Source of the DNA: an uncultured Synechococcus sp.
Lineage (GTDB): Bacteria; Cyanobacteriota; Cyanobacteriia; PCC-6307; Cyanobiaceae
Assembly: GCA_913040905.1 (NCBI GenBank)
Contig: CAJWIC010000102.1
Span: 1-5,497, forward strand
DNA length: 5,497 nt
Direction: 5' to 3'
The notes beneath the pieces are model-generated. The model saw only the letters and a program-made list of their open reading frames with translations, had not been told where the DNA came from and did no database searches. This document shows, piece after piece, positions 1-5,497 of the stretch (position 1 is the first letter of the stretch; every line of letters begins with the position of its first letter). Both the position numbers and the translations under genes were made by a program.

Positions 1-2280
<2,280 letters not shown>

Positions 2281-2355
2281 CGCCTGCCTTCAAAGCAGCG
2301 ACGAGTCTGACTGACCGCGGCAGGATGATGCTGCATCGCTGCAACCCTCTCGACC
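2281..2355. promoter_or_regulatory. 75-bp divergent intergenic region
   Basis: This gap separates the minus-strand ligA unit from the plus-strand SprT-like gene and must carry the promoters for both if they have their own. I could not identify a convincing -35/-10 pair on either strand. It contains a short symmetrical element GATGCTGCATC at 2327-2337 (5-bp arms, 1-base centre), which could be an operator or chance. Confidence 0.35.
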
Positions 2356-2895
2356 GTGCCGTTGCTGCCGTTGCTGCCGATTTTTCATCGCCTCAACCGT
2401 GAGCATTTCGATGGCACCTTGGCCGTGGATGGTCAACCGCTCAGCTCCGTGCGTTGGAGTGACGGCCGCATGAGCCGCACCGCTGGGTTCTATCGGCGGG
2501 GCCCCGGCATCGGCGACGGGCGGGGCAGTGAGATTGTGCTGTCGAAGCCGCTGCTCGAGCCGCTGCCGGTGGAGGCCACGGAAAGCACCCTGTGTCACGA
2601 GATGATCCACGCCTGGGTGGATCTGGTGCTGCGGCGAAGGGAGAGCCACGGTCCACGCTTTCGGCAACGGATGGAGGCGATCAATGCCGCCCAGAACCAG
2701 TTTCAGGTGAGCGTTCGCCACCGCTATCCCGTGCCGGTGAAACCACCGCGTTGGTGGGCGGTCTGCCCCAGCTGCGGCAGCCGTTATCCCTACCGCCGCC
2801 GGATCAGCAACGCCGCCTGCCGCAGGTGCTGTGACCAGCATCACGGTGGGCGGTGGCACCACAGCTGCGTGCTGCAGTTTGAGGCGGCGGTCTGA
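2356..2895 (+). CDS. SprT-like zinc metallopeptidase domain protein
   Basis: A 179-residue SprT-like (Spartan-related) protein. The catalytic zinc site is visible: HEMIH at residues 81-85 fits HExxH, followed by SHGPRFRQRM with H98 as the likely third zinc ligand, the usual SprT arrangement. A C-terminal zinc ribbon follows, CPSC at 137-140 and CRRC at 155-158, with an extra C159. The N-terminal helix (IFHRLNREHFDG) and the WS..MSRTAGFYRR strand region also fit the family. Known relatives cleave DNA-bound proteins (eukaryotic Spartan); the bacterial SprT role is poorly defined, so the substrate is unknown here. The start is GTG at 2356. An in-frame TGA at 2326 and no ATG/GTG/TTG in between leave this as the first conventional start. 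No Shine-Dalgarno is evident. An alternative start is TTG at 2362. Confidence 0.9.
   Translation: MPLLPLLPIFHRLNREHFDGTLAVDGQPLSSVRWSDGRMSRTAGFYRRGPGIGDGRGSEIVLSKPLLEPLPVEATESTLCHEMIHAWVDLVLRRRESHGPRFRQRMEAINAAQNQFQVSVRHRYPVPVKPPRWWAVCPSCGSRYPYRRRISNAACRRCCDQHHGGRWHHSCVLQFEAAV
2359..2379 (+). repeat. 9-bp tandem repeat CCGTTGCTG (2.3 copies) at the SprT-like N-terminus
   Basis: CCGTTGCTG occurs twice in tandem followed by CCG, directly after the GTG start, and encodes PLLPLLP. Copy-number change would add or remove three residues without shifting frame. It may simply be codon reuse. Confidence 0.6.
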
Positions 2896-2896
2896 G

Positions 2897-2992
2897 ATGG
2901 AGGTGTTTCTTTTTTCTCTGGAATTCGGTGGTTTCACCATTGCTCTGATCGGACTGCGACGGGAGCGTTGGTTGCGCAGTCGGCGTCGTTAA
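2897..2992 (+). CDS. Possible 31-residue single-span membrane peptide
   Basis: A small open frame starts one base after the stop of the SprT-like gene (TGA 2893-2895, ATG 2897). The peptide begins MEVFLFSLEFGGF, continues through a hydrophobic stretch to about residue 20 (TIALIGL), and ends in an arginine-rich tail (RRERWLRSRRR). That is the layout of a small bitopic membrane protein with its C-terminus on the cytoplasmic side by the positive-inside rule. A GAGG lies 12 bases upstream, rather far for an ideal Shine-Dalgarno. I do not recognise it as any known small photosystem or cytochrome b6f subunit. It is in the same frame as the next gene (3002), separated by TAA plus nine bases, so it could also be a leader or a decayed N-terminal extension. 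Confidence 0.4.
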   Translation: MEVFLFSLEFGGFTIALIGLRRERWLRSRRR

Positions 2993-3001
2993 TGTCGAGG
3001 C

Positions 3002-3439
3002 ATGGAAGACCGCAGAGACCGTCGCCTGGATACCTGGATCGAGACCGGCCGCCAGTTTGTGGACGGTGTTTCAGGACGTCGCCCCGGTCAGCGCCGCAGC
3101 AATTTTGATCTGGATTCCGTCGGCCGTTGGGTGGGCGACAAGGTTGAGTGGCTGCTGGAGGATGACGATGCCTGGCGGGAGCCCTGGCAGGAGACGGATC
3201 GACCGATGCGCAGCGGCAAACGTCCCCTCGAGGCCATTTCCCGTCGGGGCCGCCAGGTTGCCCCTCCTGCCCCTGCGATGACGACCCCTCAGCCAGGGAC
3301 CGTGGATGACTGGCCGGAGGATGACAGCTTCAGGGTGGATCGTTGGCAACGGTCCCGTGGTCCGGCAACGCCCGCCGTTGATCCTCAACCTCCAACTCCA
3401 CGGCGGTCGTTGCCCCGCTCCAGTCGTCGCCGCGACTGA
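3002..3439 (+). CDS. Uncharacterised charged protein with disordered Pro/Arg-rich C-terminus
   Basis: A 145-residue hydrophilic protein that I do not recognise as a functional family. Residues 1-55 look like the folded, conserved-type part: RRLDTWIETGRQFVDGVSG, RPGQRR, then DLDSVGRWVGDKVEWLLEDDD. These give two amphipathic helices, an arginine patch and an acidic end. Residues 60-145 are rich in Pro, Arg, Asp and Ser (VAPPAPAMTTPQPGT, PATPAVDPQPPTPRR) and are probably disordered. There is no signal peptide, membrane segment or catalytic motif. ATG 3002 is the first start after the in-frame TAA at 2990. A GAGG at 2997-3000 sits only one base from the ATG, too close for a standard ribosome site. 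It ends 8 bases from the converging gene. An RNA- or protein-binding role is conceivable from charge alone but not demonstrated. Confidence 0.75.
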   Translation: MEDRRDRRLDTWIETGRQFVDGVSGRRPGQRRSNFDLDSVGRWVGDKVEWLLEDDDAWREPWQETDRPMRSGKRPLEAISRRGRQVAPPAPAMTTPQPGTVDDWPEDDSFRVDRWQRSRGPATPAVDPQPPTPRRSLPRSSRRRD

Positions 3440-3451
3440 GGGAGGCCTCAG
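3436..3451. terminator. Possible bidirectional hairpin between convergent genes
   Basis: A perfect inverted repeat CTGAGG / CCTCAG with a 4-base GAGG loop spans the junction of the two convergent genes. The plus-strand stop TGA (3437-3439) lies in the left arm and the minus-strand stop (complement of 3448-3450) in the right arm. The stem is short and no T-run follows on either side, so it is at best a weak terminator or an RNA 3'-end-stabilising hairpin. Confidence 0.35.
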
Positions 3452-3900
3452 CAGGCGGAGGCGCTCTGGCTGGCTGGACGGTGGTGTCGGTTGACGCGGT
3501 AGCTGCAGCCGCGGACTTCCAGTTGTTGGTTCACCTCATCCACGAGGTCTTTGGGCATGTCTTCGGCCATCTGATCCGGCGTCGCGGTGATCGACGGTGA
3601 GCCCTGCTGCATGGCTTCCAGCAGCTGGGTCCATTGTTCGATCAGGACGTTGCGGCTCATCGGTGCATAGCCCTTGTTCACCAGCAGCTCCGCACAGATG
3701 GCACGGCTCCAGTACACCGTGCGGCCCTGGCCATGGGGGCCGGTACAACTGGCAGCTTTGACCTCAAGCGCCGCTGGTGTGGGGCGTCCGCGCCGATCGC
3801 GCCAGCCGTGCTGCTCAAGGATGCGACCGCAGTGGATGGCTGAAATGCCGTAGATCCGACCGAGGTCGGTGAGGCTGAGCCAGGGATTGATGGCAGCCAT
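3448..3900 (-). CDS. Uncharacterised protein with possible KilAC/helix-turn-helix-like N-terminal region
   Basis: A 150-residue protein if started at ATG 3900. Residues 5-46 read PWLSLTDLGRIYGIS, then a second helix CGRILEQHGW, a basic turn RDRRGR and PTPAALE. YWSRAICAELLV follows at 63-74. This order (small-residue helix, turn, helix, basic wing, proline, later W/S/A helix) resembles the phage antirepressor KilAC region and winged-helix DNA-binding proteins. That is pattern inference, not a confirmed match. The C-terminal third (100-150) is polar and ends in a Ser/Ala/Cys tail. The frame stays open upstream. GTG 3924 has a well-placed GAGG (complement of 3930-3933, spacing 5) and would give 158 residues; ATG 3942 and TTG 3966 are also possible. 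Unlike its minus-strand neighbours it follows a gap, so it probably has its own promoter. Confidence 0.75.
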   Translation of the reverse strand: MAAINPWLSLTDLGRIYGISAIHCGRILEQHGWRDRRGRPTPAALEVKAASCTGPHGQGRTVYWSRAICAELLVNKGYAPMSRNVLIEQWTQLLEAMQQGSPSITATPDQMAEDMPKDLVDEVNQQLEVRGCSYRVNRHHRPASQSASAC

Positions 3901-3990
3901 GACACGGTGAACCGATGTGCCCACATATTCCTCGCAGCACATGTAAAGGCAAGTTGTCAAGAGCAAATCCCAACAAACTCGCAGGATTGT
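3901..3990 (-). promoter_or_regulatory. Intergenic region with a TTGACA hexamer upstream of the 3448-3900 gene
   Basis: The gap holds a consensus -35-like TTGACA on the minus strand (complement of 3955-3960), but no good -10 box lies 16-18 bases downstream, so it may be accidental. Close to the ATG is an imperfect palindrome, ACACGGT then ACCG-A-TGT (3902-3918), a possible operator. If the GTG at 3924 is the true start, that palindrome is coding. Confidence 0.25.
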
Positions 3991-3998
3991 TCATGAAC
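3989..3998. repeat. 10-bp perfect palindrome GTTCATGAAC over the chorismate lyase stop
   Basis: GTTCATGAAC is perfectly self-complementary with no loop and covers the TGA stop of the lyase gene (complement of 3991-3993). With no spacer it is a poor hairpin and more like a dimeric protein-binding half-site pair. It lies about 30 bases upstream of the TTGACA hexamer. It may be chance. Confidence 0.4.
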
Positions 3999-4590
3999 TT
4001 CGCTGAAGCTCCTGGCGGAGTGTTGGACCCAACCAGGTTTCCAGCTGCGGGCTGAACACCTCACGGATCACCGTGAGAGCTTCTCCGCCGCGGAAGAAGC
4101 GGTAGTGGCGACTCCAGAACGGACCGCAATGCCCAAAGGTCTCGTCCAGCCAGTTCGCCTGAACCAGGGCCAGACCATCCACTTCCCGGAACAGCTCCGA
4201 GCGGCCCTGGGTCAGGCTTTTCCAGATCGGCAGATTGCGATCTTTGAGATGCAGTTCTGCTTCCGCCTGATTCCACCAGCTCTCCGCCCAGGCCAAAGGC
4301 CGGCCGCCACAGGTGAGCCAGACCTGGCGACGCAGCAATGGGGCCTGCAACTCGAGCACCTCCGCCGGTGCTTCGCTGGGGACTGCGGTTTCCGGTTCCA
4401 TGGCGATCAGGTCCACGGCCACCGGCTCACCGGTTAGCAGCCTGAGGTGGCGGGTGGGGCTGCCGTCCCCCAGCAGCATCAGTCGCCATGCCCCTGGCAG
4501 CTGCCGGGGCCCCTCGCCACTCAGCACCGCCTCGGTGGGGGCCTGCCAGAGCTGATGGGGAGAGGGAAGCAGCCGATTGGATGAGGTCAG
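3991..4590 (-). CDS. Chorismate lyase, cyanobacterial type (4-hydroxybenzoate synthesis)
   Basis: This enzyme would convert chorismate to 4-hydroxybenzoate and pyruvate, the first committed step toward the plastoquinone head group in cyanobacteria. The protein fits the chorismate-pyruvate lyase family (PF01947): WRLMLLGDGSPTRHLRLLTG aligns with the E. coli UbiC helix around its DSMT segment. LLRRQVWL holds the likely substrate-binding arginine (R87 or R88, compare R76). GRPLAWAESWW and LPIWKSL follow, then FGHCGPFWSRHY, and VIREVFSP contains the likely catalytic glutamate E177 (compare E155). The start is uncertain. The first conventional start is GTG 4527 (178 residues). The frame stays open upstream with plausible family-like sequence (PSPHQLWQAPTEAVL), and a CTG at 4590-4588 overlaps the previous stop as CTGA, giving 199 residues. 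I prefer the CTG. It lies in a tight run with the GspC-like gene and mnmG. Confidence 0.9.
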   Translation of the reverse strand: MTSSNRLLPSPHQLWQAPTEAVLSGEGPRQLPGAWRLMLLGDGSPTRHLRLLTGEPVAVDLIAMEPETAVPSEAPAEVLELQAPLLRRQVWLTCGGRPLAWAESWWNQAEAELHLKDRNLPIWKSLTQGRSELFREVDGLALVQANWLDETFGHCGPFWSRHYRFFRGGEALTVIREVFSPQLETWLGPTLRQELQRSS

Positions 4591-5312
4591 AACAGCCCCC
4601 CGACCGACAGGGTTCGCTGCTGGCCCTGCTGACTGATCACCGCGCCGCCGCCGCTGATGGAGTCCAATCGCCAGCCGCTGTTGCCGATGTTTTCTCCGAT
4701 GCCGGCGGAGAGGGAGGTTGTACCCAGCTGAAAGATGGCGGAGCTGTTGCCGCCAGGTCCCTGCACCACCCCGGTGAGCTGTGGCATCGGGGACAGCATC
4801 GGCAGCGGTTCAGGCGCAACCGGTGACAGGGCGAGTCTGGGACTGATGGGGGGTGCTGGTGGTTCAAGACTGGTCATCCACTCCGGTTCCGGTGGTGGTG
4901 GCGGCAGCTGCGGTTCGGGTTCAGGTTCTGCAGGGGTGCTGGCCTCTGGCTTGAGTCGCTCAAGCATCAGCAGGTTGCGTTCCTGATCCAGCTGGCTGCG
5001 GGACTGCATCAAACTGCTGATCAGCCAGCCGCTGTTGACGGTGCCGGCTACGGCGATGCCACTGACGATCAGCAACAGCCAGGAGGTGGAGCTGGTCGCG
5101 GCTGGGGAAGGGGCGGGTTTCGCTGCCGGTGGTGTCGGCGGTGCTGGTGGTGGTTCGTGCACATCCACATCCACCGGAATGAGGTGGTTGGCGCGCGTGG
5201 GATTCAACGCCTCCTGGTCGAACACCTTGTCCATCACCTGCTCAGCCCGCAGGTTCCAGTAGGCACGCGAAGTGGGAAGCCGAACGGCCAAGGTGGAATC
5301 GCAGGGACCCAA
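4587..5312 (-). CDS. Bitopic proline-rich protein with GspC/PilP-like C-terminal domain
   Basis: A 241-residue protein if started at TTG 5312. In order: a short basic and aromatic N-terminus (RLPTSRAYWNLRAEQVMDKVF, 11-31), a Pro/Ala-rich cytoplasmic linker (53-71), one membrane span (78-101, SWLLLIVSGIAVAGTV), an amphipathic stretch (102-121), a long Pro/Glu-rich linker (122-178), and a compact C-terminal domain (179-241). That domain reads LTGVVQGPGGNSSAIF, GIGENIGNSGWRLDSI, VISQQGQQRTLSVG. This matches the layout of GspC/PilP periplasmic domains of type II secretion and type IV pilus systems: a GV strand, small residues, a GxxI turn, a I..V.I hairpin and G...L.L. The assignment is inference. 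Alternative starts are TTG 5291, GTG 5237 and ATG 5234; the last would drop the RLPTSRAYW segment. It begins 2 bases after the mnmG stop and overlaps the chorismate lyase if that starts at CTG. Confidence 0.8.
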   Translation of the reverse strand: MGPCDSTLAVRLPTSRAYWNLRAEQVMDKVFDQEALNPTRANHLIPVDVDVHEPPPAPPTPPAAKPAPSPAATSSTSWLLLIVSGIAVAGTVNSGWLISSLMQSRSQLDQERNLLMLERLKPEASTPAEPEPEPQLPPPPPEPEWMTSLEPPAPPISPRLALSPVAPEPLPMLSPMPQLTGVVQGPGGNSSAIFQLGTTSLSAGIGENIGNSGWRLDSISGGGAVISQQGQQRTLSVGGLF

Positions 5313-5314
5313 CG

Positions 5315-5497
5315 CTATCGAGCTTCTGCAGGGGGGGCGAGGGCCTCACGCTTGCGCAGTTCCAGCCACATCAGCAACGCGGTGATGTCGGCCTGGCTGA
5401 CGCCGGGGATGCGGCTGGCTTGCCCCAGGGTGCTGGGTTGAATCGCGCTGAGTTTTTCGCGTGCCTCGTTGGAGAGGGTGCTGATGCCGGCGTAGTT
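5315..5497 (-). CDS. mnmG: MnmG (GidA) C-terminus, tRNA uridine-5-carboxymethylaminomethyl modification subunit
   Basis: Only the last 60 residues and the TAG stop (complement of 5315-5317) lie in the window; the gene continues past the right edge. MnmG, with MnmE, installs the aminomethyl-type modification on the wobble uridine of certain tRNAs, using FAD and a methylene-folate donor. The visible segment is the conserved C-terminal helical domain that contacts Mnm[17 protein letters not shown], then [20 protein letters not shown] and [12 protein letters not shown]. The motif [18 protein letters not shown] is diagnostic. A short Ala/Pro-rich tail precedes the stop. It is probably the first of three closely packed minus-strand genes in this window. 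Confidence 0.96.
   Translation of the reverse strand, partial: NYAGISTLSNEAREKLSAIQPSTLGQASRIPGVSQADITALLMWLELRKREALAPPAEAR

Noticed and set aside
2290..2940. Long minus-strand open frame (216 codons) antisense to the SprT-like gene
   Set aside because: The plus strand encodes a protein with an intact HExxH site and zinc ribbon. The antisense product is low-complexity and His/Ala/Pro-rich with no recognisable domain, as expected for a shadow frame in G+C-rich DNA.
3955..3960. TTGACA as a firm sigma70 promoter
   Set aside because: No acceptable -10 hexamer occurs 16-18 bases downstream on the minus strand, so it is kept only as a low-confidence element of the intergenic region.
4105..4826. 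Plus-strand open frames opposite chorismate lyase and the GspC-like gene
   Set aside because: The minus-strand proteins have family motifs and sensible topology. The plus-strand products are Arg/Ala/Gly-rich shadows.
4779..4949. Low-complexity GGTGGTGGTGG-like stretch resembling a DNA repeat
   Set aside because: It is explained by the proline/glutamate-rich linker encoded on the minus strand; there is no regular repeat unit.

Overview
The window is G+C-rich, densely coding chromosomal DNA, most likely from a marine picocyanobacterium (Synechococcus-type). The evidence is the style of the proteins, a cyanobacterial-type chorismate lyase (4-hydroxybenzoate for plastoquinone), short intergenic gaps, and several small uncharacterised proteins of the kind common in that group. 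The taxonomic call is inference, not a database match. I see no rRNA, tRNA, CRISPR array, insertion sequence, integrase or phage structural gene.

Left part (1-2280, minus strand): a two-gene unit. A membrane-anchored protein with a probable NTF2-like fold (1861-2280) is followed, with an 8-bp overlap, by ligA (NAD-dependent DNA ligase). LigA runs off the left edge inside its BRCT domain. All its key active-site and zinc-binding residues in the window are intact.

Middle part (2356-3439, plus strand): divergent from the ligA unit across a 75-bp gap. It holds a SprT-like zinc metallopeptidase with a C-terminal zinc ribbon, a 31-codon possible single-span membrane peptide missed by normal length cut-offs, and a 145-residue charged, probably partly disordered protein. 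The last two share a reading frame and are separated by one TAA. The plus-strand run meets a minus-strand gene tail to tail. Both stop codons lie in the arms of one perfect 6-bp palindrome.

Right part (3448-5497, minus strand): reading leftwards, the C-terminus of mnmG (tRNA wobble-uridine modification), a bitopic proline-rich protein whose C-terminal domain resembles the GspC/PilP periplasmic domain, and a chorismate lyase. These three are almost contiguous and probably one operon. The lyase appears to start at a CTG inside a CTGA overlap with the gene before it. After a roughly 90-bp gap comes an uncharacterised protein that may be DNA-binding (helix-turn-helix / KilAC-like pattern).

Overall this is ordinary housekeeping sequence with lineage-specific small genes. 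I do not see a defence, mobile or biosynthetic system. The points most worth a second look are the GspC/PilP-like protein, the CTG start, the 31-codon ORF and the KilAC-like protein.
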